DNA of 64,000 nt, from positions 12,406,307-12,470,306 of the forward strand of contig OZ024809.1 in the NCBI GenBank assembly GCA_964017045.1. Direction: 5' to 3'. How positions within the stretch are numbered: position 1 is the first letter of the stretch; the number at the start of each line of letters is the position of its first letter. The notes beneath the pieces are model-generated. The model made no database searches and was not told the DNA's origin. It saw only the letters and a program-made list of their open reading frames with translations. Below, piece by piece: positions 34,666-45,499 of this stretch. Origin of the DNA: Omphiscola glabra (taxonomy: Eukaryota > Mollusca > Gastropoda > Lymnaeidae). Both the position numbers and the translations under genes were made by a program.

Positions 34666-34923
34666 CCATAAAAGGGTAGAGTTCTCCGGTGGTTAATGTA
34701 AAAAATGTGATGCAATTGCATGTAAAATCAATGTAACATGACCACAAAATATTGCATTTGATGTTAATATTTTCAGTTGAATAAAGAGCCAGGCTGCAGA
34801 AAACGAAGTTTTAAATAACCCAAACTCAATTTGAGGAATAGTTATGACAGTCAAAGAGAGACAACTCAAAAAAAATTACGAGTTATAAAAAAACACAGTT
34901 ATTACATGCAACAGCGGATGTCA

Positions 34924-35281
34924 AAGCTACAAATATAATCTTTCTTCTTGTCTGGGAGAGGCAAGTACTGATCTTTGTATATAACGTAACAGCAGAAACA
35001 CTGCCTTACGCGGAGCTTGCATGGCTGCAGGAGGCTGGGCAGTGTTGAGATGGCAACCTGCCGCTCCCTCTGTAAGGGCTTCGTTACAGCTCATCCAGAC
35101 ACTTGCCTGACCAGTTCCAAACATGAGGACAGGTGGACCCAGGGTGGATGTCTCTAATCTGTCTGGCTAAGTTGTTAAATGTGGGGACATGGATCGGCCC
35201 TTGAACAAGTCGTACTCTGAAGAGAAGCTGAGAAATAAAGTCTTTTTGAGAAAAGGGTTGTACTTGAAACATTAACTTCAA
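34924..35281 (-). other. GC-richer segment with overlapping open frames, possible exon
   Basis: Two overlapping minus frames (35084-35281: RVRLVQGPIHVPTFNNLARQ; 34927-35124) in a segment more GC-rich than its surroundings. No family is recognised and splice sites are not convincing. It could be an exon, a retrogene piece or a transposon. Confidence 0.2.
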
Positions 35282-35287
35282 ACATCA

Positions 35288-35395
35288 ACCTATGCATTGG
35301 GGCAGGTCAATGAATTTATGGACCCTATGCAATGGGGCAGGTCAATGAATTTATTGACCCTATGCATTGGGGCAGGTCAATGAATTTATGGACAT
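35288..35395 (+). repeat. 35-bp tandem repeat, three copies
   Basis: cctatgcattggggcaggtc followed by aatgaatttatggac, three times. Confidence 0.85.
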
Positions 35396-35399
35396 TCTG

Positions 35400-38205
35400 T
35401 AAGTAATTTGACATAAAATGACTTGTCTGTAAAAAAACAAATTGTCCTTCAAGCTTTTAAATGTACCTTATAATAAGAGAGAGAAAACTTAGATTTCTCA
35501 CCATTAGAGACTTTTTTTCTTATTCACTTTGAACGTGTATGATCATAAGCAAGAACTATCAAACACTGATTAGAAGAATACCATACAATATAACAATGCT
35601 TTGTATAGGATATTGTGTCAGATGACATAGATTTATCAATAGAAATATAGCCATAACAGAAGGGCATTTTAAAGTTTTTAGCTCCTAAGTTTTAACAAAT
35701 CAATATTCTAAAATATGGGTCCATAAACAATTGTGTATTACAGTAAAAAAATTTTAGATTAAAAAAGAAGTAGCCAGTACACATATTTTTTTAAAAGTTG
35801 GCCTTGAAATCCTCCAGACCAACCAGGAAAGACATTGTCCTAATATCTACAAGCTCAAATTTTGATGTTATAAGAGATAACTGGTGTAAAACTTGCCATT
35901 TACATGACAATCAATAATGGGCTAACAAACATCACAGGAACTGAGAGACCTCTAAATGAAGATATTTAATAACATTGGATTTATAAATTCCAATTAGATG
36001 ACTGGCGTTTATATATGTGCAGTGCACTACTGCAAATAAAAAGGGTGCCCGTCATTTGCCAATTGAATATATGAAGATGTGTTGGGGAGCCAAAAATTTA
36101 GGATGCCCGCTGAAGTTACCAGAGCCAAAGTGTGTGTGTGTGGGGGAGGGGCTATAATGGAATTAATTGATTGAAAATAATGGGTTTCAGAGTTGGAAGG
36201 GGGCGTAAAAATGAATCTTGTCCCTTCAAAATAGGGAGGATAAAGTGGTCCACCCAGGTGTCACTTTTTCTTTATATGCTGGTGTGGCATTTTTGGACAA
36301 TTGCAGAGTTTGAATCGTGAAAGAGAGGACGGCAAAAATATTTGGCCGCTCAAGGCAGCCTTAATAGTAGCTACGACACTAGGCAGTGTATTTATCGATA
36401 CCAAAATCGGCGATCATTTTCATCGAGAAGTAGGGCGGAAATCGATGGCGCTGATGAATCTTGATCAGTGGAAGGGTTTGGAGAGCTTGCTCCCCAGAAT
36501 ATTTTTGATTTTTCAAAATCAAGTATTTTTGAGTATACTTGAATTCAATGTTTCTATTATAACTTTTCAGAACATTTTTAAAGTTTTGTGGGAGGCATTA
36601 TTTATCCCAGTGCCTTATATAAACTGAATTCACTCCGTTTGTGGCGTGCCCCAGGGTAATCATTAGGCACAAGCTTATAATCAACCCCATACTGTACCAT
36701 TGATCAGCGTGAGGAAAGGGGTGCAGAATTAAAGGTGCTAAAGACAGTCGTACAAACTCAAAATGCAGGGGTACCTTATTTTGGCGTATACTTAAATTTG
36801 TTGTTTCTTTCAGACAATTCTGAGGTGGCATTTCAAACTTTCGGATGGGAAATGGCAAAATTAGCCATAAAAATTAACAAAGACATATCAAAGTTCGCAC
36901 CACCTGGATGTAAACTATATTCACTCTAGTTATGTTACCCTTGAGGTTACGCTTTTGCCCTAGATTATTCTCGCCCCTTAAATCATTATAGTCCCCAGAA
37001 AATTTTTGATAAATTCAAAATACAAGAATGCATTTTTTCACATATCTGAATTTAGTTTTGCAACATTCTACACTTAATTGGAGAGCAAGGGAAGATATCC
37101 TAGTTAAAAAATGTAGGTGTCACTTAACCTTAGAACAATCGTGTGCACCCAGCAAACCCTACGACTGAAGGGTGCCTCGGATTTTTAGGGGCTTAAATAT
37201 GCAATGGGGATATTTTCTTAATTATCATCTTTCCATGCAGGATCGGCAAAACAGAAATTACTTGACCCGCTTGTGTTATGCACAAAAAAAAATTGTTTAA
37301 ATAAAAATAGTAATGTGGCTTTTATTTTTTATTTACATTATTTTTATGGATAACTACTAAATTAATAAATGAACTTTCAGAAAACTAAATTTAATTAAAA
37401 AGGGGCGCAAATGGAAAAAACAAACTTACTTATAGTTATAGGGCTTAGATTACCTTTTCTAAATATTTCCTAATTTTATAAGATTTAAAAAGAAAAAATC
37501 TGGTTTATTGGAAAGGTCTATAAATTTGTATGGCTTTTGAAAACTGGTCATTTTTATTAATTACCTATGAACGGCATAACTATTTTAAGAAGACATGAGT
37601 TGTTTACAGAAGACATAATATTTATTAATGTGTGATTTTATCTAAGGGAAATTCGTATGCAAATAAAGTATAAATTTCCCAATATTCAGTAGATTAAAAT
37701 TTGTATTTGGATTTTCAAACTACTATACATTTCTTAAATTGCCTCTTCGCTATACTTTTAAATTGACGAATTAGGAATAAGAATTATTTTTTAAACTCGT
37801 ACCAAAAATGGTATCGGCATGATAATCGAAATACCATTATTTCACAACAAAATTCTTCATGGTACTTTGTAACAAAAGTAGCACATTTAAAGAACACTAA
37901 AAGTTTTTTTAGTCATGCTTTTACGATGAACTATAATTTGAAAACAGATAGCACAGGCTTAATACTTGACAAGTAATTATTACAACAGGAAGTAAGACTG
38001 GAGCGGCCTGTGCGATTTTCATAACCAAATACTATAACTTGATTAGCCTTAAATATACGGATCATCCAATATATCGAGCGTAGTGATATTTCAATAGACT
38101 GCACTAATTGTAATCGGTTAAAGGCACCAGTTACTATGCAATTGTCACTTTGAAATTTTAAAAAAAATGCAATTGTTATATTGTCGTACTCATTGTGCTC
38201 TGGCT
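35400..38205. other. AT-rich region without a supportable gene
   Basis: Frames at 36301-36627 and 36735-36929 show no domain. A segment at about 36480-36570 is weakly similar to 36990-37080 (ccccagaa ... tttttga), probably decayed repeat copies. A short gt-repeat is at about 36133. Confidence 0.35.
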
Positions 38206-38209
38206 GGGA

Positions 38210-38545
38210 AGGGAGAAGGGGGGTAAAGGAGAAGGGGGGAAGGGAGAAGGGGGTAAGGGAGAAGAGGGGTAAGGGAGAAGGGGGGTAAAGGAGAAGGGGG
38301 GAAGGGAGAAGGGGGTAAGGGAGAAGGGGGGTAAAGGAGAAGGGGGGTAAGGGAGAAGGGGGGAAGGGAGAAGGGGGGTAAGGGAGAAGGGGGGTAAAGG
38401 AGAAGGGAGAAGGGGGGAAGGGAGAAGGGGGGAAGGGAGAAGGGGGGAAGGGAGAAGGGGGGTAAGGGAGAAGGGGGGAAGGGAGAAGGGGGGAAGGGAG
38501 AAGGGGGGAAGGGAGAAGGGGGGGAGGGAGAAGGGGGTGGGTGGG
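38210..38545 (+). repeat. polypurine tract built on gggagaaggggggtaa
   Basis: About 335 bp of almost pure purine on the plus strand in 12-17-bp units. Long homopurine runs can form triplex or G-rich structures; that is general knowledge, not shown here. The 221-aa proline/leucine-rich minus frame (37931-38596) is an artefact. Confidence 0.9.
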
Positions 38546-38549
38546 CTGC

Positions 38550-40425
38550 AGTGCCCTCCCCGGAGAGACAGCTGAAAGAAACACTGATGCTATCAATAAC
38601 TACATTTTTGAAAGCATCAAGCCATAATTCAATTTGTAATTAACACAATTACCTACTTTAATAAAGGTATGCTTTTATTTTAAAATGATATCTGAAATTA
38701 TGAAAAGATTGCTCACATTTGAAACAAGAGAGAACTCTATTATTAAAATTATAGACCTTAAAATTGAAGCAAATGTAGTTTAATTCAGTGTTATTTAAGT
38801 CTTTAAACTTGTAAGTTTGCAAAAAATATTTTTTTAAAAATATACAGATAAATGCAGAATGAAGTAATTGACTTTCCCCAGATGGGGGGGGGGGGGGGCA
38901 TAGCTGAAAGAAACCCTGCACCTGGTGAGCCCCAATATTTTACACGATGTTCCGCCTCTTAAAAACTATATTTATTACATTTCTGTAAGCTAAAGTTAAT
39001 TAACAAAGAAGGAAATAAGTAAAACAAACTAGGGGAATACCTTAATAAAGGATGCAACAGAACAATGAACATGTCGGCAAGAAGCCTTCTTCGACCAACA
39101 ACAACATAAAAATAAACACTAGCTAGAGGACAGCAAGAGGAATTTGATAGGACATAGTGAAGGAGCACATGACACTCATGTCATGTGTGTTGTCAAGGTT
39201 CTATAAGTCTGTTTCAGTTTTAATTTTACTGAGCTTAAAAAAATAAATAAATTCAGGATCTCAAAAATGAGAACAGTTTAAGTTTTTTTAAAGATGCAGA
39301 TTTTGAAGATAGATAAGTTATGGAGTAATCAAGAACAGTTTGATTAACTTCAATGACTTACCAGGAGATTAAAGACAAAACAGAAAATGTTGCAATCCTG
39401 ATGCAACATAAAGAAACAATTTTTTTAAAAATTTAACATTCAAAATTGTACCTGAAATTGTCATCAACGGGGGTTTCTGTCAGTAAATAGTAATATAAGA
39501 CAGTTTAGATAGTGTATATATAATGAAGCAATTTGATGATAGCATCAAATAGTGATATAAAATGAACCTATTGAATTCATCAAGCAAATTAATTTGTTAC
39601 TTTTTGGGCAAATCTCTTATTAGGGGAAGTTGGAACAAATAAAATGTGTTATGATTTCATAGAAGCTTTTCATCTGCAATTTTATTTAACTTGGTAAAGT
39701 TTTATATATATTTATTGTATATAAAAGTGAAAATATGTTTGTTAGTGGATCTTCAACAAACTTGGCACACATATTCCAGAATGAAATACTGGTGGGTTTT
39801 AAACTTACAAAATATCCCATTTAGGGCCGGCGGCCCAAAATTTTGTTTTTCTTATATGAGCTATATAAATAAAATTAAAAATAAAACTCCTACGTATGGA
39901 TCTTGACCAAATTTAGTACATAACCATACTGAACTCATAATATTCCATCATTTGGAGTCCAGGGCCCCATTTCCTTTTCCCTTACATACGCTATATATAC
40001 CAATAGGCTTTTTGGGTATCAAAAACTTTGTCAATATGTTGTATCATCAAAAGTTGTATTCACATTTCCAAACTAGGTCTAGATGTATGTGTATTATCGA
40101 TTAGGTATTAATCTATCTGGCTCTGCTTCTGACTCTAATTTTGTTTCTTCTCCAACACCTTTCTCCCCCTTCCGATTATCTCTACTATCATGCTCTCTCC
40201 TTAGTATTCTCTCCTGCCCCATTTTTAATATTTTTCTCGCATAAATGGGAATTTCTTTTTAGTTATTTTTTGTCTCTCTCTTTCATATTTTATTTCTTTA
40301 TACCTAAAACCGCTTTTCTTTTTGCCTTCAAGTATTTTCAAACAATCTGTCTTTAATTTTGTAGAGGTTGTGAATTCTACACACAAATTTTTTCCACATC
40401 AACAGTGCGTTTTTTAATTTTACTT
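38550..40425. other. AT-rich region with small repeats
   Basis: agctgaaagaaac occurs at 38570 and 38902 beside G-rich runs, suggesting a small duplicated element. 39735-39870 and 39890-40010 are a diverged pair (ggatcttcaacaaacttggc / ggatcttgaccaaatttagt) resembling non-autonomous repeat families of invertebrates. A poly-G run is at 38884-38898. No genes are supported. Confidence 0.35.
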
Positions 40426-40429
40426 TTCA

Positions 40430-41140
40430 GAAGAAGATATCAAACAAGCACTAGAAGAATACAAAGATTGGGTTTTGTGGCCTCAGTGAATGCGCTAGAG
40501 GACGTCATTTGCTGAACAAAATCAAGTTTGAAAGCGACAGAGTTAAGGTCAACAAACCTGCCACCTGAAGACAAAGAAGAAATGGTCAAGCACACACGAC
40601 TGTTGGAGGGAATGATTTATGGGGCACCACAAGGAAGTAACTAATGTATGGTACCACAAGAAAGTACCTGATGAGGTTAACTTTTCAGCTAGCTGAAACT
40701 AATAGCTTGCAGAATAATTTCAATCAAACAAAAACAACGGCTGGATAAGATTGGTTCAATTCTTTCATGAAAAGTCAGCCCATACTAAGTTTCACATCAG
40801 TCTGAATCAGTAGATCTTTAGGTTCAGAACACCTCTCAATTGGCTTTTATGATAATCCTTGACAGTTCTAATATTCCCTGCATAAAATCACAGCAGTCAA
40901 AGGAAATCATTGGGTCAGATCTCTATCTTTTGCCAAGAAAGCTGGCACAACCGCTGATGTTTTTTGCATGAAGGCTGCAAGATTATACCTTCTTACACCA
41001 ATGGTGATTTTCCAACCCAAAAGAATGAAAGATGAGCTGAATAGATGGCACACCTCCAGGGACTTTTTTTGCATGCAAAGATAGTAATGGGTGGACTCAG
41101 AACTGTTAGAAAAATGGATGGACCACTTTTAACTTTTGTG
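40430..41140 (+). pseudogene. pogo/Tigger-like (DDE_1) transposase remnant
   Basis: Collinear fragments in shifting frames: SEEDIKQALEEYK (N-terminal helix-turn-helix region), EDKEEMVKHTRLLEGMIYG, DWFNSFMKSQPILSF (DNA-binding CENP-B-like domain), KITAVKGNHWVRSLSFAKKA, LYLLTPMVIFQPKRMKDEL and GWVDSELLEKWMDHF (start of the DDE core). Numerous stops and shifts; the remaining DDE catalytic part is not recognisable. Dead element. Confidence 0.7.
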
Positions 41141-41655
41141 AAAACATTGTGATTCATTAAGGGCACAGGTGATGAATTATATATGCCACAATCTCAGTAA
41201 CAATGAAAAAGTTGACCAAGAAACTCTTTGCGTTGACATGCCACCCCTCATGAAAAGTAAAATAATTTTTAAGAGAGAATCAAGGACATGTTTAACTCAA
41301 CAACAATGCCGGGAGAGCTAGAACTTATAGCGACAAGCAAAGCTATCCCAAAACAAGTAATTGTTCACAATGCAACACATAGGGCCGTATTAAAGTACAG
41401 AAAGAATAAATGTTCATCCTCACCAATAGTTCTCATAATTGGAGAGGATGTAGGTCACATTCCTGTGAGACAAATCTAACCATATTTGTGCATGTCAAAA
41501 CACAAGTAAAATAAACATTAAAAAAGAAACCTCTCTGTTCTTAACATCAAGCACATATAAAAAGCTGTTTTTCTTGACCCCCAAAAACTAAAAGAGCAAC
41601 TAGCAGTATGAAAAAATATTTAAATATGTCGCTTATTGAAACTTAAAAATATGTC
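41141..41655. other. possible degraded downstream part of the pogo element
   Basis: The frame at 41288-41479 shows no domain. The position fits a decayed C-terminal part but cannot be shown. Confidence 0.25.
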
Positions 41656-41659
41656 AAAC

Positions 41660-41790
41660 AGGTCAAAAGGGCCACAGAAGCACAACCAGAACAGCTCTAG
41701 GGCCAAAAAGCACAACCAGAACAGCTCTAGGGCCACGAAAGCACAACCAGAACAGCTCTAGGGCCACAAAAGCACAACCAGCCAGTGCAG
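41660..41790 (+). repeat. 31-bp tandem repeat, four copies
   Basis: gcacaaccagaacagctcta gggccacaaaa type units, followed by a short frame reading DQRLFRFMYDEDIEEDMFDL and a stop at about 41875, possibly the end of a coding sequence of unknown origin. Confidence 0.8.
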
Positions 41791-42023
41791 CTCTGGCTCA
41801 ATAGAGAGCAAAGATCAGCGGTTGTTCAGGTTCATGTATGATGAGGACATTGAGGAAGACATGTTTGATTTGTAGAAGAACATAGGTTATGGTTGTATAC
41901 TCGAGACCTGAGTCTCAAAATGGGTCACAAAAAATTATATATGTGAATAAATTTTATAGTTTTTTGAAGAATTAAATAGTTTTAGCTTATACAAATATTG
42001 AATCACATGTATGTCAAGGAATG

Positions 42024-42110
42024 AGTGCTGGGTGACCTAGTGGTCTAATATGAGTCAATCCCAAGCTAGTGGACTGCAAAAGCCAAAAAATTACCAGCAC
42101 CTGTATTGAT
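42024..42110 (+). mobile_element. tRNA-derived SINE-like sequence
   Basis: The A-box-like tgacctagtgg (42033-42043) lies in a tRNA-like context shared with 57650-57740 (gtggtctaat ... gagtcaatccc). The B-box is not preserved here. Confidence 0.4.
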
Positions 42111-42554
42111 TATATTTTGTTTTAAACATTCTTTGAATAATTACACCTCGGATTTTGTATTTTTTAAATTAATTTTTTCTTAGGGGGTATTAAAAACATT
42201 TGACAAGTCCTTCATAATTACTGACATCTCACCATTTATGGCATGAAACATGACATTACTTACAATAAGAGTTGCGTAATCACCACTTAAATTTCATGCT
42301 TGAAAATGATGATAAGTCATTGATGCAAAAATTGTACATCTTCTACTGTAAAATGTATGTTTGAATTATTATTTTTTATAAAATCAATGAATTTAACATA
42401 AATTGTGAATATTATGTCAGTCCCCCTACAGATGAAACGAGGCAAGTACAATGGGCTCACCAAATAGTTGAGTGATGTCACACCTCAGGAAATTCTTGTT
42501 AGGTCTGCTTCCATTGGCCTATTTCATCTGCTTAATACTTTTGATGTGTCCAAG

Positions 42555-43115
42555 CTGGAATTATTGCACCTTCCTTGTCGCCTTATAATGCCCCGATTGT
42601 TTTGGTAAAGAAACCCGATGGGAGTCATAGAATGTGCATTGAATGCCGTGGTAGAATTTCGCTGAGTCACTCCCAGATACTCCTACCATATTCGCCAACC
42701 TCAGTCAAGCCTTAGTAGGGGGCTATTATCAGATTGAAGTAGCACCCGAATGCAGGAAACTATTAGCGTTCAGCACCCCACAAGGACACTATGAATTCAA
42801 CACAGTGCCTTTTGGATTAAACAACGCTGCCTCCAGCGTGTTTACTAGAATGATGAGAAAGCTACTATTCCCCCATTCACTGGCCAGGACTCTTCAATTT
42901 TATTGATGACATCTTGATAGCCACCACAACTTGGGAAGAACATTTAGAAATACTTTCCGTTCTCCTCAAAAGACTGACATCAAAATGCCTGATCGGTTTC
43001 CAGAAGCTTTTAATCATGCCGGAGGAAGAAAAGATTTCCGAGCTCCGCAAGTCATCCCAACCAGAGACCAAAACGAATGTCCGATCATTCCTCGGAATGT
43101 GCCGATTAAAATACA
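42555..43115 (+). pseudogene. Ty3/Gypsy reverse transcriptase fragment
   Basis: NAPIVLVKKPDGSHRMCIEC, then QGHYEFNTVPFGLNNAASS, FIDDILIATTTWEEHLEIL and TKNVRSFLG-like residues follow the order of Ty3-type RT (motifs 1-5 with the FIDD catalytic box at about 42900-42911). Broken by several frameshifts. Flanking protease and RNase H are absent. Confidence 0.8.
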
Positions 43116-43119
43116 TTTG

Positions 43120-43640
43120 CTCAGGCGTCATCGGTGACAGTCGGTCACGCGCGCCGGTCGAATTTGTTTTTTCGTCAGAACTGTCAGAAGCTAATTTTTA
43201 AAAAAAATAAAAATGGCGGCATGTATATACAGATTGTTTGTACAAAAATGTCATCTTAAAATCTAGAATAGCCTTTCATTTGTGTATTATTCCTTTGGAT
43301 CCATCATAAGTAATTTAAATATATACAAATGGTATTATATATCTCTAGTGGATGATCGCACTTGTATAACTAGAGAGATATGTTCGACGGAACTGTCCAA
43401 AGCTAAATTTAAAAAACAAGCAAATGACGTCATTGCAGGTCTTCTTTGCATCAACCATGTGTAGGATTCATTCGGATCCATCAAAAGTAATTTAAATAAA
43501 TACAAATTGTAGAATTGTGAAATTATTCATTGTGAAGTTTTAATAATTATAAGAGAAATAGTAGTAATATTAATAATATTATTATATAATATAGGTAAAG
43601 TCGAGTATTGGATTTCTGGTTTCAGTTTGAACTGAGTTTG
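43120..43640. repeat. insertion of two ~190-bp related units within the Ty3 element
   Basis: cagaactgtcagaagctaat (43177) and cggaactgtccaaagctaaa (43388), and ggatccatcataagtaattt (43298) and ggatccatcaaaagtaattt (43474), are two diverged tandem copies that replace the region between RT and integrase. The unit is unrecognised. Confidence 0.55.
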
Positions 43641-43649
43641 ATTAGTAGA

Positions 43650-44199
43650 AATTCTACAAATGACGGATCCCGAAAAGCATAGGTCGATACTTAGAGAAAA
43701 GCAGAGGAGATCAGCAACATATTACAATAAACATGCTAAGGACTTACCAACCCTTAAGGAGTAGAATGTGGTGAGACTCAAACCATACTCACGAGGCAAG
43801 AGATGGGAAAAAGGAGTCGTCATGAAACAACTTGGCATAAGATCATATGAAGTTGCTTCGAATGGTGGGACTTATCGGCGTAATCGAGCACATCTGAGAA
43901 GAGTTCCTCCAATGATCCGACGGCATACCAAGAGTTCCAGAGCCACAACATCCCGAGGACCACCTAAGTCCCGACAACATAAAAAGAACCCGATCAGGAC
44001 GCGAGAAGACCACAACAAGTGGCTGCTGCAAATCGGCATGGGTCATAATAGCGAAAGCATCTACAACGATTGCACCATTGAAATACCTCAGCCAATGATC
44101 AAAACCAGTGATATTATTGCTTCCATTTTCGGAACACACATTTCTGAGATGTCACTTGATGAATTGCGTGTAATTATAGCGCCTACAAATAAACTCTAG
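43650..44199 (+). pseudogene. Ty3/Gypsy integrase C-terminal region
   Basis: DPEKHRSILREKQRRSATYY, then VRLKPYSRGKRWEKGVV and IRSYEVASNGGTYRRNRAHL correspond to the tail of gypsy Pol, where the protein leaves the integrase core and binds DNA. One stop (43762-43764) lies before VVRLKPY. Together with 42555-43115 it is one internally rearranged element. Confidence 0.75.
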
Positions 44200-44224
44200 A
44201 AATGAATATAAAGATCATCAAAAT

Positions 44225-44839
44225 GATGCCAGGACACAGGCAACAATTTTTTGCACCTCTGATTCACTAATCCCTTGCGATTTTCAGAATTATCCAGTTG
44301 AATTCTTGAATCAACAAACTCCTTCAGGAATTCCACCTCACGTTCTGCTACTACAGCCTGGAGTAATAGTTATGTTGCAGCGTAACCTGAAACCCCAGAA
44401 GGGGTACAATGGAACTCGCATGATCATGAAGCAGCTGAATCACAATTTCATAACAACGGAAATCATTTCAGAGTGCAACCGTGGGCATATTGTTTTCATT
44501 CCGAGAATTGATTTGGCTCCATCAGATACAACACTACCGTTTATTCTGAAGCGTCGACATTTCCCATCATTCCTGCTTATGCGATCACAATAAAAAAATC
44601 ACAAGGACAAACATTGTCTCTACGTTGCATTGTCCCGATCAAGGACCCCAACACAAATAAAAGTCCATAGTACAGAAAACCCACAGAAAGATGCTGAAAG
44701 ATGGTCGCTATTTTACTCGAAATATAGTTTTCCAGATGTAAAGACAATAATTTACATACATTTAAATACAAACCAGTGTTGTTTTTTTAAATTCAATATT
44801 CTGCTGTGTTTTGGTGGCTTAGGCCACACGGGTATCTAG
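44225..44839 (+). mobile_element. Helitron remnant: helicase C-terminus and 3' end
   Basis: VEFLNQQTPSGIPPHVL, NGTRMIMKQLNHNFI, GHIVFIPRIDLAPSD and, after a 1-nt shift, PAYAITIKKSQGQTL are the C-terminal motifs of the Pif1-like helicase of Helitrons. The segment ends with a gtggc-ttag-gccac hairpin (44814-44827) and ctag (44836-44839) followed by T. This is the structure expected at a Helitron 3' terminus (hairpin, then CTRR, inserted before T). Rep and the 5' end are absent. Confidence 0.75.
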
Positions 44840-45125
44840 TAATAATAATAATATTCTTTAGATATAAATATCAAATTTTCTGTGGAATTGTTTAAAATGT
44901 ATAAGTATGAACTAATAATAAAGTGATTATTTGTTTTTATTTAAGTTAAAGTTGACGATTACACTTTTTACTTTTTATTTTACCATTCTCTATATAATGT
45001 ATTTTAGTCCCATATCATATCAATGTGTGAATGACAAAACAATAGTATGTCATTTATTTTAAGTTAGTAAAGTTGTTTCACAAATAACATGTATTGTTAG
45101 AATCACCTTTGGCTGTTGATAGAAT

Positions 45126-45220
45126 TTAACCCTCTTAGGACGGAGCCTTTTCGGGGTGTATGTGCCAAAAAGACGGAGCACTTTTTACGAGCTCGGCACT
45201 TGCATTGCAAAAAAATTTAT
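45126..45220 (+). mobile_element. possible piggyBac-like terminus
   Basis: ttaa followed by ccctcttaggacggagcc (45126-45147), with a second gacggagc inside, resembles piggyBac ends (TTAA target, CCC start). The other end is not found, so this is tentative. Confidence 0.3.
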
Positions 45221-45345
45221 AACAAATAAACTATTTCCTTAATATATGTACTATTTTTACTATTATTACTAATGTAGGTTATCATTAAAAACAGAACATA
45301 ATTTATACTAGTGTAAATGCCTAAATTAATATAAAAGTAAACCAT

Positions 45346-45369
45346 TATATATATATATATATATATATA
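45346..45369. repeat. (TA)n microsatellite
   Basis: About 12 TA units in an AT-rich intergenic region downstream of the visible end of RSF1. Confidence 0.85.
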
Positions 45370-45499
45370 CAAACTACATTATAATCTATTATTTTAAAAT
45401 AATGTCACTCTATTCTTAATGGACCTTTGCTACCAAAAGTGGTGATTAGAGTTTAGGGTAATAACTAAAAATAGTAGAGAATGTTCCAAGATACTTTAA

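Noticed and set aside
36480..37160. Coding gene suggested by frames at 36301-36627 and 36735-36929
   Set aside because: No domain or splice support; weak internal similarity suggests decayed repeats.
37931..38596. 221-aa proline/leucine-rich frame (minus)
   Set aside because: It is the translation of the polypurine tract; low-complexity repeat without gene features.
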